Shown here in pieces: positions 29,248 to 37,447 of a DNA stretch of 64,000 nucleotides. Every line of letters begins with the position of its first letter. Positions within the stretch are counted from its first letter, which is position 1. Source of the stretch: Pseudomonas sp. KNUC1026 (GTDB lineage Bacteria; Pseudomonadota; Gammaproteobacteria; Pseudomonadales; Pseudomonadaceae); contig NZ_CP087138.1 in the NCBI RefSeq assembly GCF_021650705.1, positions 4,488,001-4,552,000 on the forward strand, given 5' to 3'. The notes under the pieces are model-generated. The model was not told the origin of the DNA. It ran no database searches and saw only the letters and a program-made list of their open reading frames with translations. The position numbers were made by a program, and so were the translations under genes.

Positions 29248-30612
29248 CTATTTGCCGATGCAGAAGCTTGTGAATATTCGCCCCAGAAGGTCATCCGGCG
29301 TAAAAGCACCTGTAATTTCGCCCAAGGCCTGTTGTGCCAGCCGTAGGTCTTCTGCAAGCAGCTCCCCTGCGCCGGCCTCGGTCAACTGCAGATGGCCGTG
29401 CTCCAGCTGATCGCCTGCCCGCCGCAAGGCGTCCAGATGACGGCGCCGTGCACTGAAGCCGCTCTCGGAGGTCTGCTCATAGCCCATTGCAGCCTTCAGG
29501 TGGTTTCTGAGCAGTTGCAGGCCCTCATCTGCTCTGTTGGCACTCAGGCTCAACGTGACGTGGCCGTCAGTGTCTGTCACTGCTTGCACAGTTTCGCCGG
29601 ATAGATCTGCCTTGTTGCGCACCAGGGTTACCTTGCCCGTGGGTGGCGCCTGATCCAGAAACTCGGGCCATAGCGCAAAAGGATTGGCAGCTTCCGGCGC
29701 GGTAGAGTCCACCACCAGCAATACGCGGTCTGCACCTGCGATCGCATCCAATGCACGTTGCACACCGATTTTTTCCACGCGGTCTTCGGTGTCGCGCAAC
29801 CCGGCAGTGTCGATCACATGCAGCGGCATGCCATCGATGTGGATATGTTCACGCAGCACATCACGAGTGGTGCCGGCGACGTCCGTCACGATTGCCGCTT
29901 CCTTGCCCGCCAGCAGGTTGAGCAAGCTGGATTTACCGGCGTTAGGCCTGCCAGCGATCACGACAGTCATCCCATCGCGCAAAAGAGCCCCTTGGGCTGC
30001 TTGCCGAATCACCTCAGCCAAGTGCTGGCGAACGCCAGTCAGCTGGCTCAACACATGGCCATCGGCAAGAAAGTCGATTTCCTCCTCCGGAAAGTCGATG
30101 GCCGCTTCAACGTAGATGCGCAAGGCGATCAAGCGCTCCACCAGCTCATGGATCTGCCGTGAAAACTCACCTTGCAATGAGCGCAGCGCATTGCGCGCGG
30201 CTTGCTCTGAACTCGCCTCGATCAAGTCAGCGATCGCTTCGGCCTGTGCCAGGTCAAGTTTGTCGTTGAGGAAGGCGCGTTCACTGAATTCACCGGGCCG
30301 CGCCAGGCGGCAGCCGGCGTTGATGCAGGCATTGAGCAACAGGTCGAGTACCACGGGGCCGCCGTGCCCTTGCAGTTCCAGTACATCTTCACCGGTGAAC
30401 GAGTGCGGCCCCGGGAAGTAAAGCGCCAGGCCTTGATCTATTACCGAGCCCTGAGCATCTCTGAGAGGACCGTAGTGGGCGTATCGCGGCTTGGGAGCGG
30501 GGTGAGCAACCTGGTGGGCCACCTCCAACGCCAGAGGCCCTGAGACTCGCACGATCCCCACTCCAGCCCTGCCTTGGGCAGTCGCGATCGCGGCAATGGT
30601 GTCTTTATTCAC
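29248..30612 (-). CDS. mnmE: tRNA modification GTPase MnmE
   Basis: A GTPase of 454 residues, partner of MnmG. N-terminal MNKDTIAAIATAQGRAGVGI, P-loop GRPNAGKSSLLN, DVAGTTRD, DTAGLRDTEDRVE, NKAD and the C-terminal tetrahydrofolate-site motif FCIGK at the very end. Ends with its own terminator and faces the mnmG gene across the second origin-like region. Confidence 0.98.
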   Translation of the reverse strand: MNKDTIAAIATAQGRAGVGIVRVSGPLALEVAHQVAHPAPKPRYAHYGPLRDAQGSVIDQGLALYFPGPHSFTGEDVLELQGHGGPVVLDLLLNACINAGCRLARPGEFSERAFLNDKLDLAQAEAIADLIEASSEQAARNALRSLQGEFSRQIHELVERLIALRIYVEAAIDFPEEEIDFLADGHVLSQLTGVRQHLAEVIRQAAQGALLRDGMTVVIAGRPNAGKSSLLNLLAGKEAAIVTDVAGTTRDVLREHIHIDGMPLHVIDTAGLRDTEDRVEKIGVQRALDAIAGADRVLLVVDSTAPEAANPFALWPEFLDQAPPTGKVTLVRNKADLSGETVQAVTDTDGHVTLSLSANRADEGLQLLRNHLKAAMGYEQTSESGFSARRRHLDALRRAGDQLEHGHLQLTEAGAGELLAEDLRLAQQALGEITGAFTPDDLLGRIFTSFCIGK

Positions 30613-30645
30613 AGCCTGCTCCTGGTGATGAAAATGTCAGATAGC

Positions 30646-30672
30646 AAAACGCCCCTGAAGCAGGGGCGTTTT
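30646..30672 (-). terminator. Terminator between yidC and mnmE
   Basis: A 12-bp perfect stem (AAAACGCCCCTG, loop AAG, CAGGGGCGTTTT) lies in the 79-base gap after yidC. A/T tracts on both sides would allow it to work on either strand. Confidence 0.85.
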
Positions 30673-30691
30673 GTCCACAGCATAAGCCGCG

Positions 30692-32365
30692 TCAGGCTTC
30701 GGCTTTCTTGCTTGCGGCCTCGATGTTACGGGTAATTACCCACTGCTGCAGGATCGACAACGTGTTGTTGGTGATCCAGTACAGCACAAGGCCAGCCGGG
30801 AACATCAGGAAGAACGCGGTGAAGATGATCGGCATCAGCTTCATCACCTTGGCCTGCATCGGATCCGGCGGTGCGGGGTTCAGCCGCTGCTGAATGAACA
30901 TGGTGGCGCCCATGATGATCGGCAGGATGAAGAAGGGGTCTTTGATCGACAGGTCGCTGATCCAGAACATCCAGGGCTGTTGGCGAACCTCGACGCTTTC
31001 CAGCAGTACCCAGTACAAGGCCAGGAAAACCGGCATCTGTACGACGATTGGCAAGCAACCGCCCAACGGGTTGATGCGCTCTTTCTTGTAGAGCTCCATC
31101 ATCGCCTGGGACATTTTCTGACGGTCGTCACCGAACTGTTCCTTCAACGCGGCCAGGCGTGGCGCTACAGCACGCATGCGCGCCATCGAACGGTAGCTGG
31201 CGGCAGAAAGCGGGAAGAACAGCAGCTTGATCAGGATGGTCAGGCAGATGATCGACCAACCCCAGTTACCGAGCAGGTTGTGGATATGTTTCAGCAGCCA
31301 GAAGATCGGTTGGGCAATGAACCACAGGAAGCCGTAATCGACGGTCAATTCCAGGCCTGGCGAGAGTGCCTTTAGCTTGTCCTGGACTTTCGGGCCTGCG
31401 TAAAGCGTGACGTTCGCTTGCGCCTTGGTGCCAGGGGCCGCGGTGATCGTGGAACCCGTGAAACCGACGATGTAATTGCCTTGGCTGTCCTTGCGAGTGG
31501 AGACAACGTTGCTGTCATCCCTGGACGGAATCCAGACAGTCACGAAGTAATGTTGCAACCAGGCAACCCAACCACCTTGCACGGTTTCCTTGAAACTGCC
31601 TTTGTCGATGTCCTTCATCGCCACTTTTTTGTAGGGCTCGGAAGGTGTCCACACCGCAGCGCCGAGGTAGGTGGCGGTGCTGGTAGCAGTGCTGGCGGAC
31701 GGATCCGCGCTGCTGTCGCGCTTGAGCTGAGCGAAAAGGTTGCCAGTCCAGGGCTGTGCGCTCTGGTTATCGATCAGGTAGCTCACCTGCACATCGTATT
31801 CGCCCCGCTTGAGGGTGAAGCGCTTGATGTAGTTGACCCCGGCGGCACTGTAGGTCAGGTCGACCACCAGTTGATCCTGGCCATCGGCCAGTTGATAACT
31901 TTTTTGCGTCGAAACGTAAAGCGGGCGGCCGGCTGCCTGGGCATCGGGGCCATTGGCGCCAATCAAGCCACTCTGGCCTACATACAGGCGCTCGCCGCCA
32001 TTGTCGAACAACTGGAACGGAACGTCCGGGCGGCCTTGCTGGCGCGGATATTCAGGCAGTGTCAGCTGCACCACGTCCCCGCCTTTGGGGTCGATGGCCA
32101 AGTCAAGGACATCAGTGCGTACATGCACAAGTGATGCGCTCGCCGGGGCGGTTTCAGCAGCCGGGGCAGCAGGCGTGGTGTTAGGGACGTCGGACACCGT
32201 GGCGTTGTCCGAAGGAGCCTGCGGCACATCGCTCGGCACTTGGGCCTGATGGTTGGCCTGAGCGTCCGGCAGTTGCGCCTGGCCGTAATCCTGGTTCCAT
32301 TTCAGGACCATGGTGTAGGCGACGACTGCCAGGGCGACCATCAGGATCGTGCGTTTAATATCCAT
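30692..32365 (-). CDS. yidC: Membrane protein insertase YidC
   Basis: An inner-membrane insertase of 557 residues. The start at 32365 gives MDIKRTILMVALAVVAYTMV, the first membrane segment; the longer frame is rejected because it overlaps yidD. A Pro/Ala-rich linker and a periplasmic P1 domain (about 70-340) precede five hydrophobic helices including NWGWSIICLTILIKLLFFPL, PLGGCLPIVVQMPVFLALYW and VLYWITNNTLSILQQW. 2 bases after yidD. Confidence 0.98.
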   Translation of the reverse strand: MDIKRTILMVALAVVAYTMVLKWNQDYGQAQLPDAQANHQAQVPSDVPQAPSDNATVSDVPNTTPAAPAAETAPASASLVHVRTDVLDLAIDPKGGDVVQLTLPEYPRQQGRPDVPFQLFDNGGERLYVGQSGLIGANGPDAQAAGRPLYVSTQKSYQLADGQDQLVVDLTYSAAGVNYIKRFTLKRGEYDVQVSYLIDNQSAQPWTGNLFAQLKRDSSADPSASTATSTATYLGAAVWTPSEPYKKVAMKDIDKGSFKETVQGGWVAWLQHYFVTVWIPSRDDSNVVSTRKDSQGNYIVGFTGSTITAAPGTKAQANVTLYAGPKVQDKLKALSPGLELTVDYGFLWFIAQPIFWLLKHIHNLLGNWGWSIICLTILIKLLFFPLSAASYRSMARMRAVAPRLAALKEQFGDDRQKMSQAMMELYKKERINPLGGCLPIVVQMPVFLALYWVLLESVEVRQQPWMFWISDLSIKDPFFILPIIMGATMFIQQRLNPAPPDPMQAKVMKLMPIIFTAFFLMFPAGLVLYWITNNTLSILQQWVITRNIEAASKKAEA

Positions 32366-32367
32366 GA

Positions 32368-32613
32368 TTACTCGGCTATCGGAGAAGATCGAGAAGGAGA
32401 GGAAGGCGGAACCGGATCGACACCGCCCGGATGCCAAGGGTGGCAACGGCATAGCCGCCTGGTCGCCATCCAGCCACCACGCCACACGCCATGCAATTCG
32501 ATGGCTTCAATGGCATAGGCTGAGCAGCTTGGGTAGAAACGACAGTGGCTGGCCATCAGCGGGCTAATGGCATAACGGTAAAACTGGATCGGAAGCAGGA
32601 CCAGTTTACGCAT
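32368..32613 (-). CDS. yidD: Membrane protein insertion efficiency factor YidD
   Basis: A protein of 81 residues with the family pattern LLPIQFYRYAISPLMASHCR, then YPSCSAYAIEAIELHGV and GGWMATRRLCRCHPWHPGG. It helps YidC-mediated insertion. Its start overlaps the rnpA 3' end by 8 bases, in a different frame, and its stop lies 2 bases before yidC. Confidence 0.93.
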   Translation of the reverse strand: MRKLVLLPIQFYRYAISPLMASHCRFYPSCSAYAIEAIELHGVWRGGWMATRRLCRCHPWHPGGVDPVPPSSPSRSSPIAE

Positions 32614-33010
32614 CTTGACTGTGCTGCCCCTTTGAATCGGTTTCAGCGCAAGGTTGTGCTGCTCGTAGCCGTGCCAGCCGTTTCCAGAGTTTGCCGAAGT
32701 GCTGATGCAGCTCGGGGTTTTCTGTGTCGGCCAAGCCTTTGCGGGCCACGATGACCACATCCCATCCAGCCAACTGGTGTTGGTGCTGGCGGAATGATTC
32801 GCGAATTACACGCTTGAGCCGATTGCGCTGGACCGAAAGCTTCACGCTTTTCTTGCCAATCACAAAACCCAGGCGCGGGTGATCGAGCGCATTGTCGCGC
32901 GCAAGGATCAGGAGGTTCTTCCCCGGAACCTTGCCGGTCGGGGAGTCAAAGACCGCCTTGAATTGCCCGGGTACCAGCAGTCGCTTGCCCCGGCTGAAGT
33001 CCTGACTCAC
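32606..33010 (-). CDS. rnpA: Ribonuclease P protein component
   Basis: A basic protein of 134 residues that pairs with the RNase P RNA to mature tRNA 5' ends. GTG start at 33010 (SQDFSRGKRLLVPGQFKAVF); the signature QRNRLKRVIRESFRQHQ and DVVIVARKGL are present. It follows rpmH by 18 bases and overlaps yidD. Confidence 0.96.
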   Translation of the reverse strand: MSQDFSRGKRLLVPGQFKAVFDSPTGKVPGKNLLILARDNALDHPRLGFVIGKKSVKLSVQRNRLKRVIRESFRQHQHQLAGWDVVIVARKGLADTENPELHQHFGKLWKRLARLRAAQPCAETDSKGQHSQDA

Positions 33011-33028
33011 CTACCTGTGCCGGCTATA

Positions 33029-33163
33029 TCAGACTGCCAGACGCTTGCGGCCCTTGGCACGGCGACGCGACAGAACGGTGCGGCCGTTCTTGGTGGCCAT
33101 GCGAGCACGGAAGCCGTGAGTGCGAGCGCGCTTGATGGTGCTGGGTTGGAAAGTGCGTTTCAT
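33029..33163 (-). CDS. rpmH: 50S ribosomal protein L34
   Basis: A protein of 44 residues, MKRTFQPSTIKRARTHGF then RARMATKNGRTVLSRRRAKG and RKRLAV, a complete L34. First gene of the rpmH-rnpA-yidD-yidC operon, reading away from oriC. Confidence 0.97.
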   Translation of the reverse strand: MKRTFQPSTIKRARTHGFRARMATKNGRTVLSRRRAKGRKRLAV

Positions 33164-33715
33164 GGGTAGTTACCTGGTTCGTCAACCAGGGCCGGGATGG
33201 CCCCTGTTTTTAAGAGACCGGCGATTCTAGTGAAAGCCCGCACGCAGGTCAATTTCCGACCAATTTCTCCGTTGCTTCATACGGACGAGCGGTCGACCCA
33301 CGTGCTCAAGGAGTAAAAAAGAAAAAGGCATATAAAGCTTCTTAGAAGATGTTGTAGTACTTAGAGAAGCCCGGTTCTGTGGATAAGCTACTGTAGGCCA
33401 CAGAGTACGCAGCCCGTAGAGAAATGGAAACTGGCCTAAAAGCGGTGCGGCGGGGGTGGGCTACCCGTGCACGGGTTGTGGGTAAATACGTTTGTTATGC
33501 ACAGGCATAGTTATGCACAGCTTTCACAGAGTGGTTTTCCCTAGAGCTCCAGGTCAGTTATGCACAGACCTCCTGAGTTTGTATTTCGGGAGGTCTATGC
33601 CAGTTTTCGCTCCGCCCGTCCTAGAGATCAGTGCCTCGGTGTGGATAAGTTAGGGGTACACCGGTACAATGGCGGGTCGATCTTGCCCTCGCTGTTTTTC
33701 TCTCAGGGGATGTCC
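33164..33715. other. oriC: Chromosomal replication origin oriC (rpmH-dnaA)
   Basis: A 550-base non-coding region between rpmH and dnaA, where Pseudomonas oriC is known to lie. An A-rich tract (AAAAAAGAAAAA at 33315, then TATAAAGCTT) is followed by DnaA boxes: TGTGGATAA at 33378-33386, TGTGGGTAA at 33477-33485, TTATGCACA at 33495-33503, 33511-33519 and 33558-33566, and TGTGGATAA at 33640-33648. The last box lies in the dnaA leader and probably serves autoregulation. An in-frame extension of dnaA to 33560 is rejected because it crosses these boxes. Confidence 0.9.
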
Positions 33716-35191
33716 GTGTCAGTGGAAATCTGGCAGCAATGCGTAGAGCTGCTACGCGAAGAGCTGCCTGCTCAATTGTTCAATACCTGGATCCGCCCAC
33801 TTCAAGTGGAGATGGAAGGCGCAGAGCTTCGTGTCTATGCGCCTAATCGATTCGTTCTCGACTGGGTCAATGAAAAGTACCTGGGCCGCTTGCTTGAGCT
33901 CATGGGCGACAAGGGTGGCGTCCCCGCCGTGTCGTTGATGATCGGCAGCCGGCGTAGCCCTACTGCTCGGCAATCCCCTAGTGCGCCACCTCCGGCAGCA
34001 TCGCCTGTAATCTCTGCTCCCAGTGCCGCAGCGCCTTTTGCTGAACCGGCAGCGCCCCGGGAAGTGCCCCAGGTGGTAACGCCTCCTGCTAGCGAAGTTC
34101 ATGACATCCCGGCTTCTCCCGGCGGCAAGGGTGAAAAGCGTGATGTTCAGGTCGAGGGTGCGCTCAAGCACACCAGTTACCTGAACCGCACCTTTACGTT
34201 CGAAAACTTCGTCGAGGGCAAGTCCAACCAGTTGGCGCGCGCGGCTGCCTGGCAGGTAGCAGACAACCCCAAGCACGGTTACAACCCACTGTTCCTGTAT
34301 GGCGGTGTGGGCTTGGGTAAAACGCACTTGATGCATGCTGTGGGTAACCATCTGCTCAAGAAGAACCCGAATGCCAAGGTGGTCTACTTGCACTCGGAGC
34401 GTTTCGTCGCTGACATGGTCAAGGCACTGCAGCTGAACGCCATCAACGAGTTCAAGCGCTTTTATCGCTCCGTCGATGCGCTGCTGATCGATGACATCCA
34501 GTTCTTTGCGCGCAAGGAGCGTTCCCAGGAGGAGTTTTTCCACACCTTCAACGCCCTGCTCGAGGGGGGCCAACAGGTCATCCTCACCAGCGATCGCTAT
34601 CCAAAGGAAATCGAAGGCCTGGAAGAGCGTCTCAAGTCCCGCTTCGGTTGGGGCCTCACAGTGGCGGTTGAGCCTCCTGAGCTTGAGACGCGGGTCGCGA
34701 TTCTGATGAAGAAGGCCGACCAGGCTAAAGTCGAGCTGCCTCATGACGCGGCGTTCTTCATTGCCCAGCGCATCCGCTCCAACGTCCGTGAACTGGAAGG
34801 CGCGCTCAAGCGTGTGATCGCGCATTCCCACTTCATGGGTCGCGATATCACGATCGAGTTGATTCGTGAGTCGCTCAAGGACTTGCTGGCGCTCCAGGAC
34901 AAGCTCGTGAGTGTGGATAACATTCAGCGCACTGTCGCCGAGTACTACAAGATCAAGATCTCTGACCTGCTGTCCAAGCGTCGGTCGCGCTCAGTCGCCC
35001 GGCCGCGGCAAGTTGCCATGGCGTTGTCGAAGGAGCTTACCAACCACAGCCTGCCTGAAATCGGCGATGTGTTTGGTGGCCGTGACCATACGACAGTTCT
35101 GCACGCATGCAGAAAGATCAATGAGCTCAAAGAGTCTGACGCGGACATTCGCGAAGACTATAAAAACCTGCTGCGGACGTTGACCACATGA
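33716..35191 (+). CDS. dnaA: Chromosomal replication initiator DnaA
   Basis: An AAA+ initiator of 491 residues. The GTG at 33716 has AGGGGA 5 bases upstream; an ATG two codons earlier overlaps that site. Domain I (SVEIWQQCVELLREELPAQ), a Pro/Ala-rich linker (about 85-155), Walker A GGVGLGKTH, Walker B LLIDDIQFF, and the DNA-binding domain IV signature GGRDHTTVLHACRKI are intact. An exact DnaA box (34912-34920) lies inside the gene. Confidence 0.98.
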   Translation: MSVEIWQQCVELLREELPAQLFNTWIRPLQVEMEGAELRVYAPNRFVLDWVNEKYLGRLLELMGDKGGVPAVSLMIGSRRSPTARQSPSAPPPAASPVISAPSAAAPFAEPAAPREVPQVVTPPASEVHDIPASPGGKGEKRDVQVEGALKHTSYLNRTFTFENFVEGKSNQLARAAAWQVADNPKHGYNPLFLYGGVGLGKTHLMHAVGNHLLKKNPNAKVVYLHSERFVADMVKALQLNAINEFKRFYRSVDALLIDDIQFFARKERSQEEFFHTFNALLEGGQQVILTSDRYPKEIEGLEERLKSRFGWGLTVAVEPPELETRVAILMKKADQAKVELPHDAAFFIAQRIRSNVRELEGALKRVIAHSHFMGRDITIELIRESLKDLLALQDKLVSVDNIQRTVAEYYKIKISDLLSKRRSRSVARPRQVAMALSKELTNHSLPEIGDVFGGRDHTTVLHACRKINELKESDADIREDYKNLLRTLTT

Positions 35192-35229
35192 CGCCACGGC
35201 TCGTAGAACTTTAAGGCAAGGACCAGACC

Positions 35230-36333
35230 ATGCATTTCACCATTCAACGCGAAGCCCTGTTGAAGCCACTGCAGCTGGTTGCAGGTGTCGTAGAGCGACG
35301 TCAGACACTCCCAGTGCTCTCCAACGTGCTGCTGATCGTCGACGGCCAGCAGTTATCGCTGACCGGCACTGACCTTGAAGTCGAACTGGTAGGTCGTGTG
35401 CAATTGGATGAACCTGCCGAAGCCGGCGAGATTACCGTTCCCGCGCGCAAGCTGATGGACATCTGCAAAAGCCTGCCTGCCGACGCACTGATCGATGTGC
35501 GTGTCGACGAACAGAAGTTGATGGTAAAGGCGGGCCGCAGCCGTTTCACGCTTTCCACGCTGCCGGCCAAGGATTTCCCTACTGTCGAAGAAGGCCCGGG
35601 TTCACTGACCTGTTCGCTTGAGCAGAGCCGCCTGCGCCGGTTGATTGACCGGACTGGCTTCGCCATGGCGCAACAGGACGTTCGGTACTACCTCAATGGC
35701 ATGCTGCTGGAAGTCAGTGCCGGCCTAATTCGCGCAGTCGCCACCGACGGCCACCGCCTTGCCATGTGCTCGATGAATGTAGATATAGGCCAGGCTGATC
35801 GCCATCAGGTGATCGTGCCTCGCAAGGGTATCCTCGAGCTTGCGCGTTTGTTGACCGAGCCTGATGGCCAGGTCGCTATTGTTCTGGGCCGGCATCACAT
35901 AAGAGCCACTACAGGCGAATTCACGTTCACCTCGAAACTGGTCGACGGTAAATTCCCTGACTACGAACGCGTATTGCCTAAGGGCGGTGACAAGCACGTG
36001 GTCGGTGATCGCCAGGCGCTGCGTGAAGCATTCAGCCGAACGGCAATTCTGTCCAACGAAAAATACCGCGGGATTCGCCTGTTGCTCGAAAGCGGCCTGC
36101 TGAAAATTCAGGCTAACAACCCTGAACAGGAAGAGGCTGAAGAAGAGATCGGCGTTGACTACCAAGGCGACTCCCTGGAGATCGGCTTCAACGTCAGTTA
36201 CCTGCTCGACGTACTCGGTGTCATGGGGACCGAGCAGGTTCGTTTGGTATTGTCCAATTCCAGCAGCAGTGCGCTTTTGCAAGAAGCGGATAACGAAGAC
36301 TCGGCGTATGTTGTTATGCCGATGCGCCTCTAA
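35230..36333 (+). CDS. dnaN: DNA polymerase III sliding clamp beta
   Basis: A processivity clamp of 367 residues with three repeated clamp domains: MHFTIQREALLKPLQLVAGV start, YYLNGMLLEVSAGLIRAVAT in the second, and the terminal VMPMRL. It starts 38 bases after dnaA, in the dnaA-dnaN-recF-gyrB operon. Confidence 0.98.
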   Translation: MHFTIQREALLKPLQLVAGVVERRQTLPVLSNVLLIVDGQQLSLTGTDLEVELVGRVQLDEPAEAGEITVPARKLMDICKSLPADALIDVRVDEQKLMVKAGRSRFTLSTLPAKDFPTVEEGPGSLTCSLEQSRLRRLIDRTGFAMAQQDVRYYLNGMLLEVSAGLIRAVATDGHRLAMCSMNVDIGQADRHQVIVPRKGILELARLLTEPDGQVAIVLGRHHIRATTGEFTFTSKLVDGKFPDYERVLPKGGDKHVVGDRQALREAFSRTAILSNEKYRGIRLLLESGLLKIQANNPEQEEAEEEIGVDYQGDSLEIGFNVSYLLDVLGVMGTEQVRLVLSNSSSSALLQEADNEDSAYVVMPMRL

Positions 36334-36340
36334 CCTGTAG

Positions 36341-37444
36341 ATGGCATTGTGTCGCGTCACCGTCACCGCGCTGCGCAACCTGCGCGCGGTGACGTTACTC
36401 CCCTCCCCTCGTATCAATATCCTCTATGGCGAAAACGGCAGCGGTAAAACCAGCCTGCTGGAGTCGCTCCATGTGCTTGGCTTGGCTCGATCCTTCCGTA
36501 GTGCCAAATTACTTCCTGTGATTCAGCATGAGCAGGACGCCTGCACTGTGTTTGGTCAGGTAGACCTTGGATCAGGCCGTATCAGCAATTTGGGTGTTTC
36601 CCGCGAAAGGCAGGGCGATTTCACCATCAGGGTTGATGGGCAAAACGCAAAAAGTACGGCCCAGTTGGCAGAAATTCTTCCTTTGCAGTTGATCAACCCT
36701 GACAGCTTTCGCTTGCTCGAAGGGGCGCCCAAGGTGCGTCGCCAGTTTCTGGACTGGGGAGTGTTCCACGTGGAACCTCGATTCATGGCTACTTGGCAGC
36801 GTTTGCAGAAGGCGCTGAAGCAGCGGAACTCATGGTTGCGCCATGGTACACTTGATGCCATTTCTCAGGCGGCCTGGGACCGTGAATTATGCGGAGCCAG
36901 TGAGCAGCTCGACGAATTCAGGCGTGCTTACATCAAAGCGCTGAAACCAGTATTCGAGGAAGTTCTGGCTCAGCTTGTGGAGCTGGAGGGGCTAACCCTC
37001 AGTTACTACCGAGGTTGGGATAAAGACCGGCCGTTAAGTGATGTGCTTGCTGCGGGCCTGCACAGGGATCAGCAGCTTGGCCATACCCATGCCGGCCCTC
37101 AGCGCGCCGACCTTCGACTCAAGATAGGTGTGCATAACGCGGCAGATATCTTGTCGAGAGGCCAGCAGAAGCTGGTGGTGTGTGCGCTAAAAATTGCACA
37201 GGGGCACTTGGTAAGCCAAGTGCGCCGTGGTCAATGCGTCTACCTGGTCGACGACCTACCGTCCGAACTGGATGAGCGTCACCGTAGGGCACTGTGCCGA
37301 TTATTGGAAGAATTGAAGTGCCAGGTGTTCATCACCTGCGTACAACATGAATTGTTGAGTGGGGACTGGCAGGCGGATACGCCGGTATCGATGTTCCACG
37401 TGGAACACGGTGAGATCACCCAGCACCTCGACCCTCGGGAGTAA
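36341..37444 (+). CDS. recF: DNA replication and repair protein RecF
   Basis: An SMC-like ATPase of 367 residues that loads RecA at gaps. Walker A GENGSGKTS, signature region ILSRGQQKLVVCALKIAQG and Walker B CVYLVDDLPSELD are intact. The gene is 7 bases after dnaN and 3 before gyrB. Two parS sites sit inside it, each coding Phe-His-Val-Glu. Confidence 0.97.
   Translation: MALCRVTVTALRNLRAVTLLPSPRINILYGENGSGKTSLLESLHVLGLARSFRSAKLLPVIQHEQDACTVFGQVDLGSGRISNLGVSRERQGDFTIRVDGQNAKSTAQLAEILPLQLINPDSFRLLEGAPKVRRQFLDWGVFHVEPRFMATWQRLQKALKQRNSWLRHGTLDAISQAAWDRELCGASEQLDEFRRAYIKALKPVFEEVLAQLVELEGLTLSYYRGWDKDRPLSDVLAAGLHRDQQLGHTHAGPQRADLRLKIGVHNAADILSRGQQKLVVCALKIAQGHLVSQVRRGQCVYLVDDLPSELDERHRRALCRLLEELKCQVFITCVQHELLSGDWQADTPVSMFHVEHGEITQHLDPRE
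36762..36777. other. parS site inside recF (first)
   Basis: TGTTCCACGTGGAACC contains the 14-bp perfect palindrome GTTCCACGTGGAAC of Pseudomonas parS. Confidence 0.9.
37392..37407. other. parS site inside recF (second, perfect 16-bp palindrome)
   Basis: TGTTCCACGTGGAACA is fully palindromic and lies 630 bases from the first recF site, close to the 3' end of recF. Confidence 0.92.
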
Positions 37445-37447
37445 GGC

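Noticed and set aside
33560..33715. Upstream in-frame extension of dnaA
   Set aside because: It crosses DnaA boxes and lacks the family N-terminus; the GTG at 33716 has a proper Shine-Dalgarno.
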